Positions 42,353 to 52,769 of a stretch of 54,622 bases of DNA are shown here, piece after piece. The stretch covers positions 578 through 55,199 of the forward strand of contig NZ_JEMV01000032.1 of assembly GCF_000588875.1 (NCBI RefSeq), in the 5' to 3' direction. This DNA comes from Sphingobium sp. Ant17. GTDB lineage: Bacteria > Pseudomonadota > Alphaproteobacteria > Sphingomonadales > Sphingomonadaceae. A model generated the notes under the pieces. That model was not told where the DNA came from, made no database searches, and saw only the letters and a program-made list of their open reading frames with translations. The stretch's first letter is position 1; each line of letters opens with the position of its first letter. Made by a program: the position numbers and the translations under genes.

Positions 42353-44857
42353 TCAGCCGCCGAGCGGGGGGCCTGGCGGCATCGGGAAGCGCGAGCGCGG
42401 CCCCTTGCCCCAGGGCGAGGAAGAGGATTTGGGCGTATGGGCGACCGGGTCTTCCAGATAAAGCCCGATGTCGCGGGCGGCTTGCCGGTAATGGGCCGTC
42501 GTGATCGGGTCAGTATCCTTGCGCGTCTTTAGGTCGTCCGCAAGCTGGACAAGTCGTTCGGTAATATAGGCGCGTGCCTCGGCCGAAGCGGTCGTGTCTG
42601 CACTCAGGATCATCATCGATTCCAGCGCCACCCGCTGCGTCACCCGACGAAACGCCCGTCCCTGCGCATCGGCGTCGCGCGGCGCACGCCAGCTATGCGC
42701 CATCACCGCATCCACCATTTCGGGCAGCGTCAGTGTGTCGGGCGTGCGCGCGGCCAAGGCAATCATCCGCGTCGCCCGCTTGCCTTCGAACAGAGGTTCC
42801 AGCACCAGCGCCGACAATATCCGGGCGGCCTTGAGCTGGTCGAAGGCGTCGTCGCTGGACAGGTCTTCCAGATTATTGCCCGGATCGGGCGTCAATTGCG
42901 CCAGCAGCGTTTCGGGCAGGGTCATGTTGGCCGGTTCGATCGCGTCCATCAGCAAAGCCAGCACATCGCGCTGCAGGGTTGCGGGCACGAACTCCGTCGG
43001 CGGGATCGTCTCGCCCTTCACGACGATATTCTCATACAGGCCGCCGACATATTTGAGACCGGATTCGATCGCATAGCGATGGTGCAGATAGGCCATCCAC
43101 AGCCGCGTGTTGCGCAGCGACCCGATCGGTTCGCCGGGCAGCAGCATGTCGGGACCATAATGGTCGATCATTATCTTGCGCGCCGCCATCGCTTCGGCCA
43201 GATTTTCGGTCGGCGTCGCCCGGTCGTCATACCAGGTCCAGCGCGGATCAGTATCCGGCACATAGAGAAGCCCCTGACCGCGCATGTCCGCGATCACGCC
43301 GTTCAGGCCCGCCTTTTCCTGCGCTGCCGGAAAGACGCTGTAGGCATAGCGCGCCATCGCCATGTCATAGGCGCCGATCTGCTTCTGGAAGGATTCGCTG
43401 AGGTCCAGCCTGCCGTCCACGACCTTCACGCGGGGCGTGGGATATTCCATCACCGACGCCCGGTCGTTCAGGCTGGAGGCGAAATTATGCCCGAAACCGA
43501 ATGCGTGCCCCAATTCATGCGCGGTCAGCAGCGCCTGGCGCAGCAGCACCATGTCACGTTGTCCCGCAGGCATGTCGGCCATGGCGCCGGGCGTCAGCAG
43601 GCTGGGATCGGCCACCGTCACGCCGCTGCCGTCGGCGGGCAATCCGCCCATATAGGCGTCCCAATAATTGCCTATCGTGCGGATGCGGTGCGTGTCCATC
43701 CGCGTTTTTGACCCGATGATCTCTCCCGTGCGTGGATCGCGATAGGTGCCGCCGCTCGAGAAACCCCGCTCGTCACGGTTGATCCACAGGACATAGGCAT
43801 AGCGTATGTCCATCGGGTCCATGTCGACCGGCGCATCCTCCGCACGGATCGCATTAACGAACCCTGCCGCTTCGAACGCCTTGTTCCACCATAGCAGGCC
43901 AGCCTTCATCGCATGGCGGATCGGGCCGGGAATGGCAGGGTCGAAATAGAAGGTGATGGGCTTGACCGGCTCGCTCATCGCGGCGGACGGATGCTTCTTT
44001 TCCAGTCGCCAGCGCGTGATCCATTCGGTTTCCGGGCCTTCGCTGAACGGCCTGGAATAATCGTGGAACTTCATCGTGCTGACGCCGATGCGCGGATCGC
44101 CCGCGCGCGGGGTATAGCCGACCGGCGCGCGCAGGAAGCTGTGATGTATCCGCATCGTCATGGCGCGCGGATCGGGCGTGGTGTTGCGGACCAGCGCGCC
44201 GGGGGCGTCGCCAGCGAAGGTGGAGACCGTCTCGATCTCGCTATTGTCGGGGAAAGCCTTGATCCGGGCGGGGTAGAAGCTGCTGCGCGCGGCGTCGAAC
44301 TTATATGTCCCCTGATTGGCGCGCTTGAGCGTAGATTCGATATTGGCCGCGTCACGCATGAATAGGGCTGTGGCGTCCACCACCACCTTGCCACCCGCGT
44401 TGGATTCGATCGGCAACGCCGCCAGTACCGAGGTGGGGAAGGAGTCCGCAACGCCCTGCGCGTGCGCGCCATCGCCGCCCAGCGAGCGGTAATCCTGATT
44501 GATTTCCGTCACGAGCACCTTCGCTCCGGCCTGCTGGAAACGGATGACCGCGCTGTACATGACGCCCCGGTCCAGCGGCAGTTCGACCGATCCGCCGCCC
44601 GTCGCCGCCGAGACATAATAGAGAATATCCTGGTCGAAGGCGGGAATTTCCATCAACACCCGACCCTTCGCCGCGTCCCAGCGCAGCGGAATGAAGCCGT
44701 CCATCCGGGTTGTCGCGGCGGCGCTGCCCGCCAACGCCGGTCCAGCCGGTGCCGCGCCCGCCATGTCACCAAGCGCGATCAGCGCCAGCGCCCCGGTCGC
44801 GGCATGGACTGCCCGGCGACGTGCGCGTGAAACTGAATATGGACCCCGTTCAGCCAT
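42353..44857 (-). CDS. zinc-dependent metalloprotease, DUF5117/DUF4953 type
   Basis: 834 residues from ATG 44857 (GGGGAG upstream), with a signal peptide after an Arg-rich start (SRARRRAVHAATGALALIAL). A DUF5117-type N-terminal region is followed by the gluzincin-like site TAHELGHAFGFGHNFASS (HExxHxxxxxH, about residue 450) and SVMEYPTPRV, then a long helical C-terminus. Exported, probably periplasmic or surface, and likely degrades proteins or peptides. Lies between a UrcA gene and the Lrp-TonB receptor locus, fitting a peptide-use role. Confidence 0.87.
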   Translation of the reverse strand: MAERGPYSVSRARRRAVHAATGALALIALGDMAGAAPAGPALAGSAAATTRMDGFIPLRWDAAKGRVLMEIPAFDQDILYYVSAATGGGSVELPLDRGVMYSAVIRFQQAGAKVLVTEINQDYRSLGGDGAHAQGVADSFPTSVLAALPIESNAGGKVVVDATALFMRDAANIESTLKRANQGTYKFDAARSSFYPARIKAFPDNSEIETVSTFAGDAPGALVRNTTPDPRAMTMRIHHSFLRAPVGYTPRAGDPRIGVSTMKFHDYSRPFSEGPETEWITRWRLEKKHPSAAMSEPVKPITFYFDPAIPGPIRHAMKAGLLWWNKAFEAAGFVNAIRAEDAPVDMDPMDIRYAYVLWINRDERGFSSGGTYRDPRTGEIIGSKTRMDTHRIRTIGNYWDAYMGGLPADGSGVTVADPSLLTPGAMADMPAGQRDMVLLRQALLTAHELGHAFGFGHNFASSLNDRASVMEYPTPRVKVVDGRLDLSESFQKQIGAYDMAMARYAYSVFPAAQEKAGLNGVIADMRGQGLLYVPDTDPRWTWYDDRATPTENLAEAMAARKIMIDHYGPDMLLPGEPIGSLRNTRLWMAYLHHRYAIESGLKYVGGLYENIVVKGETIPPTEFVPATLQRDVLALLMDAIEPANMTLPETLLAQLTPDPGNNLEDLSSDDAFDQLKAARILSALVLEPLFEGKRATRMIALAARTPDTLTLPEMVDAVMAHSWRAPRDADAQGRAFRRVTQRVALESMMILSADTTASAEARAYITERLVQLADDLKTRKDTDPITTAHYRQAARDIGLYLEDPVAHTPKSSSSPWGKGPRSRFPMPPGPPLGG

Positions 44858-44928
44858 GTGCGACTCCCCGCGATGGGCGACCGGTATGATCCCCCGCACC
44901 CGTCAAACGCGCGACGCGCGGCAATCCG

Positions 44929-45432
44929 CTATCGCGATCCTGCCGTGGGCCGTTCGAACAGGATCGGCACATTGGCGCGGCGCGCAACTTCCCGCAGGAT
45001 GATGCTGCTCCTGATCTTTGCGACATGGGGCAAGATCGACAATTCCTTGCGATAGATGGAATCATATTCGTCGAGCGAGCTGACATGAATCATCAGCATG
45101 AAATCTGTGTCCCCCGACACGAAGCCGCAAAAGGAGACGGAGGGACATTTGACCACCTCCTTTTCAAATTCGTTCAGGACATTTTCGGCCTGCGACACCA
45201 ATTCGATCATCACCATCACCACCCCGCTGAAACCCAGCGCGCGCAAGTTGAGGCGGGCGGTATAGCCATCAATCACCCCAGCATCCTCCATGATTCGTCG
45301 CCGCCGCGCGACCGCCGTGCTGGACAGGTTGATCTGTTCACCCACCGACACATCGGACGCCCGCCCATCTTCCGACAGCGCCTTGAGGATTCGATAATCA
45401 ACGGCATCGAGGGAAAGATTGTTGGAATACAT
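44929..45432 (-). CDS. Lrp/AsnC-family regulator
   Basis: 167 residues from ATG 45432. N-terminal winged helix-turn-helix (LDAVDYRILKALSEDGRASDVSVGEQINLSSTAVARR, split over residues 8-44) and C-terminal RAM effector domain (GFSGVVMVMIELVSQ, GDTDFMLMIHVSSLDEYD). These regulators sense amino acids. Divergent from the TonB receptor gene across 286 bp that hold a 15-bp palindrome, so it probably controls the receptor-hydrolase locus in response to a liberated amino acid. Confidence 0.9.
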   Translation of the reverse strand: MYSNNLSLDAVDYRILKALSEDGRASDVSVGEQINLSSTAVARRRRIMEDAGVIDGYTARLNLRALGFSGVVMVMIELVSQAENVLNEFEKEVVKCPSVSFCGFVSGDTDFMLMIHVSSLDEYDSIYRKELSILPHVAKIRSSIILREVARRANVPILFERPTAGSR

Positions 45433-45504
45433 CAAGAATCGTTCCCGTTTTGATGAATATTAAAATTATATCAGTAGAAATTGCGGCAAATTAGCAGAAA
45501 TCGC

Positions 45505-45519
45505 AACAGAATTTCTGTT
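45505..45519. promoter_or_regulatory. Lrp-type operator candidate
   Basis: AACAGAATTTCTGTT has perfect 7-base arms around a central T in the divergent Lrp-receptor intergenic region, 73 bp from the lrp start. AT-rich 15-bp dyads with CAG...CTG ends are typical of Lrp/AsnC sites. Binding is inferred. Confidence 0.5.
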
Positions 45520-45718
45520 AGTCTCGTTCCTACGCAAGAGGTGGGCGAAGGGGCGATAGCGGATTGGCAAAACCCGCTTCGTTTCGGTCTGCGAGGGATT
45601 ACGAACAAGGGTCTCCGGGTCGCAAATGAGGTAATGAAGACGGATAAAATATAATAAAAACAATAGTATGTAGAGGGGTGCGTGGAGGCCTGGGAGCAGT
45701 AGCAACAGGGGGTCACAC

Positions 45719-48715
45719 ATGAACATCACGCAATCCGACCATATCGGTCACGCATCCAGCCGACGCGCGCACCGGCTGCTGGGAACGGCCTGCGCTGCGG
45801 CCCTGTGCGCAGCGTCGGCAATCGCCACGGCGCAGACCGTCGCGTCCCTGCCCGACGAGCAGGCGACCGCGCCCGACAGTTCGAGCGACATCACAGTCAC
45901 CGGGTCGCGCATCGTCCGCGACGGATATGACGCGCCGACGCCCGTCAGCATCATCAGCACCAAGGAGTTGAAGGCGGAAGCGCCGGCCAATATTTCCGAC
46001 TTCGTCAACACCCTGCCGGCGGTTCGCGGCAGCGGCACGGCGGCGTCCTCCAACGGTTCGCTCAGCAACGGCGCGGCAGGTATCAACAGCGTCAACCTGC
46101 GCAACCTGGGCGCCAACCGCACGCTGGTGCTGTTCGACGGCCAGCGCTCCGTCACCTCCACCACGACCGGCCAGGTCGACGTCAACACCTTTCCGCAGGC
46201 GCTGATCGAACGGGTCGAGGTGGTGACCGGCGGCGCTTCGTCCGCTTATGGTTCGGACGCCGTGTCGGGCGTGGTCAACTTCATCCTCGACCGTGACTTT
46301 ACCGGCTTCAAGACCGAATATGAATATGGCGTCACCACTCGCGACGACGGCAAAAACTACAAGTTCAATGCGACCGGCGGGAAATCCTTTGCCGATGGCA
46401 AGGGTCATATCCTGGTATCAGGCGAATATTTCACGCAGGCGGGTATCCAGTCGATCGACCGCGACTGGAACGACAGCGGCTATTTCCTGGCCAACAACCC
46501 GGCCTACAGCGCGGCCCGCTGCACCGACGCAGCATCGCTCAATACACCCTGCGTCCCCGAATATATCGTCCAGGCGGGCATCGGCACCGGCCAGTTCACG
46601 CCGGGCGGCCTCATCAGCACCGGCTCGTTGCGCGGCACCTATTTCGGGTCGATCAATCCGGCAACCGGCAAGGCATCGGTCAACCAGCTCAATTTCGGCG
46701 CGACCAACGGCCAGTGGATGATCGGCGGCGACACCGACATCACTACCAAGGGACATCGCGGCAGCGCGACCCTGCTGCCTTCGGAAAAGCGTCAGAGCGC
46801 CTTTGGCCGCCTGAGCTATGAATTTTCGCCGTTGATCGAGATATTCGGCCAGTTTTCCTACAGCCGTTATAACGGCCAAAGCTTTTATCAGCAGACCCCG
46901 ACAGTGGGCGTCACGATCCAGCGCGACAATGCCTTCCTGCCCGACAGCGTACGGGCGGCGATGGTCGCCAACAACCTGACGTCGGTCCAGATCGGCACCA
47001 GCAACATCTTCCTGCCGCCGCAGGGCAGCGACAATACGCGGCAGGTGTTCCGCTATGTCGCGGGCGGACGCGGCGAATTTTCAGTCGCATCGAGCGACTG
47101 GACGTGGGACGCCTATTATCAGCTCGGCAAGACCAAGACGAGCGAACTGCTGACAAACGCATGGAATATTTCGCGCATGGCAAGTGCCACCGACGCGGTC
47201 GTCGCGGCTGCGGGCAATGTCGGCGGCTATGCCCCCGGAACGATCGTCTGCCGCATCAATGTGGATGCCAACCCCAATAACAACGATCGAAGCTGCGTTC
47301 CGCTGAACCGCATCGGCACCAACGGCGCATCGGCGGCGGCGATCGGCTATGTACTGTACAATGGTCTCCAGCCGCTGCGTAAGCAGGACCTCAAGCAGGA
47401 AGTGGCAGCGATCAATTTTTCGACCAATAATCTGTTCGACCTGTGGGCCGGACCGATCTCGATCGCGTTCGGCGGCGAATATCGCAAGGAATCGGTGACC
47501 GGATCGGTCGACAGCCTGTTCCGGCCGATCGTCGCCAACGGGGTCACGACCGGCACCTGGATCTATGGCAACTATCTGCCCACCATCGGTCGCTATAATG
47601 TGAAGGAAGCCTATCTCGAAACGATCGTCCCGATCTTCCGGGGTATGGATTTCAATGGCGCGTTCCGCGTGACCGACTATTCGACATCGGGCAGCGTCAA
47701 CACCTGGAAGGCTGGCCTGACCTGGCAGGCGATGGACGACATCAAGTTCCGGGGCACCGTGTCCCGCGACATCCGCGCGCCGAACCTGAGCGAATTGTTC
47801 GCGCCAGGCACCGGGCGTACCAACACCGTCAACGTCCCCAGTGGCGCGACGGTGCGCGCGGACCAGTTCAACGAATCCACCGTGGGCAACCCGACCCTGC
47901 AACCCGAAATCGCCAAGACCTATGGCGCGGGCGTTGTATTGACGCCCACCTTCCTGCCGGGCTTCGCCATGTCGGTGGATTATTATAATATCAAAATCGA
48001 CGGGTCGATCTCATCCCTGGCGGCGCAGACGCTGGTCGATCAATGCTATCTGCAAAATATCGCGCTGGCCTGTACCGCCATATCTACCAGCGGCGGCCGT
48101 GGCATCGTCACGCCGGGGCTGGCCATCACCAGCATCGAAATCAAGCCGACCAACTTCGTGACCGAGAAGACCAGCGGCATCGACATCGAAGCCAGCTATC
48201 GCAGGCAGGTCGGTCCCGGCAACATGACGCTGCGCGCGCTGGTCAGCAAGGCGTTCGAACTGAAACTGGACAATGGCGTCACCGCCACGACCGATGCGGC
48301 CGGCCAGAATACCGGCGGCCTGCCCGACTGGACCTATCGCTTCACCGCCGGATACGACATGGACGCAGGCTTTAGCATCCAGGGCGTAGCGCGCGGCGTG
48401 TCCAGCGGCGTCTACAACAATAATTATATCGTCTGCGACACCGCCTGCCCGCTTTCGACCGCCGACAATCGCACGATCAACCTGAACAAGATCAAGGGCG
48501 CGTTCTACTTCGACCTCAACGCAAGCTATAATTTCGACATGGGCGGATCGAAGACACAATTGTTCCTTTCGGTCCGCAACATATTCGACAAGGATCCGGT
48601 GCTGGTCGGCATTGGCCCGACGGGCAACAACACGCCCGCTTATCCGCAGACCAACCGCGCCCTCTACGACGTTCTGGGCCGCGTATTCCGCATGGGCGTG
48701 CGCCTGTCCATCTGA
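45719..48715 (+). CDS. TonB-dependent outer membrane receptor
   Basis: 998 residues with an unusually long signal region (about 1-40, ending ATAQT). The plug domain (about 55-165) includes ITVTGSRIVRDGYDAPTPVS, VNLRNLGANRTLVLFDGQR and VEVVTGGASSAYGSDAVSGVVNFI. A 22-strand barrel follows and ends RVFRMGVRLSI, a standard terminal strand. No N-terminal signalling domain. It imports a scarce substrate with TonB energy; two secreted M20 hydrolases follow directly, suggesting amide- or peptide-linked ligands. AGGGGG precedes the ATG. Confidence 0.93.
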   Translation: MNITQSDHIGHASSRRAHRLLGTACAAALCAASAIATAQTVASLPDEQATAPDSSSDITVTGSRIVRDGYDAPTPVSIISTKELKAEAPANISDFVNTLPAVRGSGTAASSNGSLSNGAAGINSVNLRNLGANRTLVLFDGQRSVTSTTTGQVDVNTFPQALIERVEVVTGGASSAYGSDAVSGVVNFILDRDFTGFKTEYEYGVTTRDDGKNYKFNATGGKSFADGKGHILVSGEYFTQAGIQSIDRDWNDSGYFLANNPAYSAARCTDAASLNTPCVPEYIVQAGIGTGQFTPGGLISTGSLRGTYFGSINPATGKASVNQLNFGATNGQWMIGGDTDITTKGHRGSATLLPSEKRQSAFGRLSYEFSPLIEIFGQFSYSRYNGQSFYQQTPTVGVTIQRDNAFLPDSVRAAMVANNLTSVQIGTSNIFLPPQGSDNTRQVFRYVAGGRGEFSVASSDWTWDAYYQLGKTKTSELLTNAWNISRMASATDAVVAAAGNVGGYAPGTIVCRINVDANPNNNDRSCVPLNRIGTNGASAAAIGYVLYNGLQPLRKQDLKQEVAAINFSTNNLFDLWAGPISIAFGGEYRKESVTGSVDSLFRPIVANGVTTGTWIYGNYLPTIGRYNVKEAYLETIVPIFRGMDFNGAFRVTDYSTSGSVNTWKAGLTWQAMDDIKFRGTVSRDIRAPNLSELFAPGTGRTNTVNVPSGATVRADQFNESTVGNPTLQPEIAKTYGAGVVLTPTFLPGFAMSVDYYNIKIDGSISSLAAQTLVDQCYLQNIALACTAISTSGGRGIVTPGLAITSIEIKPTNFVTEKTSGIDIEASYRRQVGPGNMTLRALVSKAFELKLDNGVTATTDAAGQNTGGLPDWTYRFTAGYDMDAGFSIQGVARGVSSGVYNNNYIVCDTACPLSTADNRTINLNKIKGAFYFDLNASYNFDMGGSKTQLFLSVRNIFDKDPVLVGIGPTGNNTPAYPQTNRALYDVLGRVFRMGVRLSI

Positions 48716-48792
48716 CCTGACTTTGGCGGTCGGCGACCCGTGTCGCCGACCCGCTCCCTATCCGTGATTCGTCCGTTCTGGAGACATTCGTG

Positions 48793-50409
48793 ATGCTGAA
48801 ATCCGCCCGATCGCTGCCTGGCAAGTCGCTTGCCGCCCTGTTGCTGGTTTCGACCACGTTCGCCACTGTCCCGCTTCCCGCCGCTGCCAAGGCGCCCGCC
48901 GCGTTGAAGCAGGAGGTAGCAACCGCGATCGACGGCGAGGCCAAGCTGGTGCAGGAAATGGTCGACAGCCTTTTCAGCTTCGCCGAACCGGGTTTTCAGG
49001 AATTCAAGACTGCCGATTATCTGACCGGCATTTTGGAGAAAAATGGTTTCACCATCACCAGGGGCGTTGCGGGCATACCGACCGCATGGACCGCGACATG
49101 GGGCACGGGCGGCCCGCTTGTCGCGCTCGGTTCGGACGTGGACGGGCTGCTGGGCCTGTCCCAATATCCCGGATCGCCCACGCTAAAGCCTATGGTCGCA
49201 GGCGCACCGGGGCATGGCGAAGGGCATAATTCGGGTATGCCGCTGATCGTGGCCGCCGCCATCGCGACCAAGAATGTCATGGAAAAGCGGGGGATGAAGG
49301 GCCGCCTGATGCTGTGGCCGGGCGTTGCAGAAGAATTGCTGGCGACCAAGGCATTCTATGTACGCGCCGGCCTGTTCAAGGATGTCGACGCATCGATCTT
49401 CACGCATGTCGGTTCGGGATTTGGCACCGGCTATGGCGAAATGGGCAATAACGGGATGGTGTCGGTGGAGTATAATTTCCACGGAAAGACATCGCACGCC
49501 GCCGGCGCACCCTGGGCCGGGCGCAGCGCACTGGACGGCGTGGAACTGATGGACATCGCATGGAACATGCGCCGCGAACACCTGCCCATCACTCAGCGGT
49601 CGCACTATGTCATCACCAATGGCGGCGGCCAGCCCAACATCGTGCCGGGCGAAGCGACCGTATGGTATTATTTCCGCGAACAGACCTTCGATTCGATCCA
49701 CAAGCTCTACGAAACCGGCAGCGAGATCGCGGACGCGGCGGCCAAGGCGACCGGCACCACCGTCACCCGCCGCATTCTCGGCTATGCCGCGCCCAATTTC
49801 GGCAACAAGCCTTTGGCCGAGGCGGCCTATGCCAACATCCAGATGGTCGGGATGCCCAAATGGACCGCGCAGGACCAAGCCTTCGCCAAGGCGGCGCAGC
49901 AGGCCAACAAGTTGGAGATCAAGCCGCTGGAGGACAAGGTCAGCGCACTTTCCACCCCCGAGTCGCGGGGCAAGTCGAACGGCGGCGGGTCCGATGACAT
50001 TGGCGATATCATGTGGACGGTGCCGACCATCACCATCCGCTTTCCGTCCAACATTCCCAGTATGATCGGCCATAATGTCACGTCGGCGATCGCGATGGCG
50101 ACGCCGATCGCGCACAAGGGCGCGGTCGCGGGGGCCAAGGCGGTAGCCATGACCGTCCTCGACATCATGACAACCCCCGCACTGGTCAGCGAGGCCAAGG
50201 CCTATTTCACCAATGTCCAGACCAAGGACCAGAAATATGACCCGGTGCTGACCGCAGACGACAAGCCGGCTATCCATCTGAACAAGGAGATCATGGATCG
50301 GATGCGGCCGGAGCTGGAGAAATATTATTATGATCCCGCAAAATATAGCAGCTATCTGGAACAGTTGGGCATCGCCTATCCCCATACGGATATTGGCGTC
50401 ACGAGATAG
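48793..50409 (+). CDS. exported M20-family amidohydrolase (AbgB-like)
   Basis: 538 residues from ATG 48793 (GGAGA upstream), with a signal peptide ending near AAAKAP. The M20 metal and catalytic motifs are visible as GHGEGHNSGMPLI (about 138-150) and PGVAEELLATKAFY with the catalytic Glu pair, plus the dimerisation domain entry GMVSVEYNFHGKTSHAAGAPW. Resembles aminobenzoyl-glutamate/indole-acetyl amino-acid hydrolases that cut acyl-amino acids. It is periplasmic, unlike most of the family. Follows the TonB receptor by 77 bp. Confidence 0.88.
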   Translation: MLKSARSLPGKSLAALLLVSTTFATVPLPAAAKAPAALKQEVATAIDGEAKLVQEMVDSLFSFAEPGFQEFKTADYLTGILEKNGFTITRGVAGIPTAWTATWGTGGPLVALGSDVDGLLGLSQYPGSPTLKPMVAGAPGHGEGHNSGMPLIVAAAIATKNVMEKRGMKGRLMLWPGVAEELLATKAFYVRAGLFKDVDASIFTHVGSGFGTGYGEMGNNGMVSVEYNFHGKTSHAAGAPWAGRSALDGVELMDIAWNMRREHLPITQRSHYVITNGGGQPNIVPGEATVWYYFREQTFDSIHKLYETGSEIADAAAKATGTTVTRRILGYAAPNFGNKPLAEAAYANIQMVGMPKWTAQDQAFAKAAQQANKLEIKPLEDKVSALSTPESRGKSNGGGSDDIGDIMWTVPTITIRFPSNIPSMIGHNVTSAIAMATPIAHKGAVAGAKAVAMTVLDIMTTPALVSEAKAYFTNVQTKDQKYDPVLTADDKPAIHLNKEIMDRMRPELEKYYYDPAKYSSYLEQLGIAYPHTDIGVTR

Positions 50410-50455
50410 CTGCCCTGCCTGAAACCCTGCGTCCATCCTCATCTTCGGAGCGCCC

Positions 50456-52062
50456 ATGCCCGCCCCATCACGTCATAATATCATGTCCACGATCAGCCAG
50501 TTGCTTGCCGCATCCAGCCTGTCCCTGAGCATTCCGGCGCTAGCCAAGGCGCCCGGCGCGCTGAAAACAGAGGTGGCGACAGCGATCGACGGGGAGGCCA
50601 AGCTAGTGCAGGAAATGGTCGATAGCGTCTTCAGCTTCGCCGAACCGGGCTTTCAGGAGGTGAAGACTTCGGCATATTTGACCGCCATCCTCGAACGGAA
50701 CGGTTTCAATGTTACGCGCGGCGTCGCGGGCATTCCGACGGCGTGGACCGCAACCTGGGGGACGGGCGGCCCGCTGGTGGCACTGGGATCGGACATTGAC
50801 GGGCTGCTTGGACTGTCCCAGACACCTGGTTCGCCGGTCATCAAGCCGATGGTTGCAGGCGCACCGGGACATGGCGAAGGGCATAATTCGGGTATGCCGC
50901 TCATCATCGCCGCCGCCATCGCCACCAAGAATGTGATGGAAAAGTACGGGATAAAGGGACGGCTGATGCTGTGGCCCGGAGTTGCGGAGGAATTGTTGGC
51001 GACCAAGGCCTTCTATGTACGCGAAGGGCTGTTCAAGGATGTCGACGCCTCCATCTTCACGCATGTCAATGCGGGCTTCGGCACCGGTTGGGGCGATCTG
51101 GGCCTGACCGGCATGGTTTCGGTTCAATATGATTTCCATGGCAAGACGGCCCATGGTGCCGCGCCATGGAATGGCCGCAGCGCGCTCGATGGGGTCGAAT
51201 GGATGAACGCTGCATGGAATTTCCGGCGCGAGCATCTGCCGCTAACCCAGCGGTCGCATCATGTAATCACCAACGGCGGGGGCCAGCCCAACATCGTGCC
51301 GGGCGAAGCGAGCGTCTGGTATTATTTCCGTGACAAGGATTTCGCTTCAGTCCGCACGCTGTACGAAACCGGCAACGAGATTTCGGAGGCTGCGGCCAAG
51401 GCAACCGGCACCACCGTCACCCGCCGCCTGCTGGGCTATGCCGCGCCCAATTTCGGTAACAAGCCGCTGGCCGAAGCCGCCTATGCCAATATCGAAATGG
51501 TGGGGATGCCCCAGTGGAGCGAAGCTGATCAGCCTTCGCGAACGCGGTACAACAGGCTAACGGCTTCACGCCCAAGCCCCTGGACAGCAAGGTCGCCCCC
51601 CTGTCGACCCCTGAAACACGCGGCGGTGCGAGCTTTGGTGGGTCCGACGATATCGGCGACATCATGTGGACAGTACCCACCATCACCATTGGCTATCCAT
51701 CCAACATTCCCAATACGATCGGACATCATGTGACCGCTGCCATGGCGATGGCGACCCCTATTGCGCATAAGGGCGCTGTCGCAGGCGCAAAAGCGGTGGC
51801 CATGACTGTGCTGGACATCATGACCACGCCCACGCTGGTCAGCGCGGCAAAGGCCTATTTCACCAATGTTCAGACCAAGGATATGAAATATGATCCCGTC
51901 GTCACCGCGCAGGACAAACCCGCCATCCATCTGAACAAGGAAGTGATGGAGCAGTTGCGCCCTAAGATGGAGCAATATTATTACGACCCCGCAAAATATG
52001 GCAGCTACCTTGAGCAGTTGGGTATCGCATATCCTGATACGAGTACCACTGGCGTGAAATAG
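50456..52062 (+). pseudogene. second exported M20 amidohydrolase, one-base frameshift
   Basis: A close paralogue of the preceding protein, with the same motifs (GHGEGHNSGMPLI, PGVAEELLATKAFY) and a signal peptide. The frame breaks near 51532: one G is missing in 'GATCAG-CCTTCGCG', where the paralogue has DQAFAKAAQQAN. The rest (PLDSKVAPLSTPETRGG, GGSDDIGDIMWTVPTITI) continues in the next frame to TAG 52060. Repaired it is 535 residues and looks functional. Tandem duplication with later divergence; GGAG lies before the ATG. Confidence 0.85.
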
Positions 52063-52769
52063 CGAGGCAGTTACGCGATCGAATCCGTAGCCGAGGATTC
52101 GCAGAGGAGGCAGGAACGCTATAGCGATTGCACTCGAACGCGATCATGCAGGTCGATGATGCGACATCTCAAAATCGCACGCGGCACAGTGGTCAAATGC
52201 AGGTCGCAGGCCATGGTGACGATGGAAACCCTGATCATCATCGCACCGGCAGCGCTGCACGACACGCTCGATCAGATAAGCGGAAAAACGCGCTGATCCG
52301 ATACATTGCTGCATTCAGGCCCGGCGCAATGACCTCGACGATGGCATCGGCCAAAACCGCCTTACGAGCCTTGGCGGCTCCTGCACGAAGAAATCCAATC
52401 GCACGACAAGGCGCTCGAGCGAGGGAACGACATGCTAATCATGTGTAATGTAATTTACGATGCAAAATCAATGCGTAGCCATGACTGCCGGATACACGTA
52501 GGGGTCACCAGTCAAGCGATTTATCGTTTTGATTTGGCGTAATAATTTGAGAGAACACTGAAACTGATACCACAACTGTTCCCACATTTTCTGTGGGGTT
52601 TGATGGTATGAGTCGGAACCTCACGGGACGAAATCCGCTCCTTTTCGATCATCTTTTCTCACAAAGAGCCTGAGAAACACCTGATTGTCAGGCATCGAGC
52701 GCAGATAGCGGACATGGGAGAAGCAGCCCGCGCATTCTGAAAATCAAATGTCCGGGCTTCGTCCATATA
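52063..52769. other. gene-poor stretch after the M20 genes
   Basis: About 700 bp with no convincing gene. A short frame near 52128-52448 has no recognisable family and poor codon pattern. Composition changes from GC-rich to AT-rich around 52430-52620, marking a junction between core-like and accessory DNA. A small hairpin (CCCACATTTTCTGTGGG, 52581-52597) lies in the AT-rich part. I see nothing else that I can name. Confidence 0.5.
52581..52597. terminator. small stem-loop in the gene-poor stretch
   Basis: CCCACA (52581-52586) pairs with TGTGGG (52592-52597) around a TTTTC loop. It may be a weak terminator or an element end. The role is unclear. Confidence 0.3.

Noticed and set aside
52128..52448. 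106-codon frame in the gene-poor stretch
   Set aside because: No recognisable family, no ribosome site and poor codon pattern; not supported as a gene.
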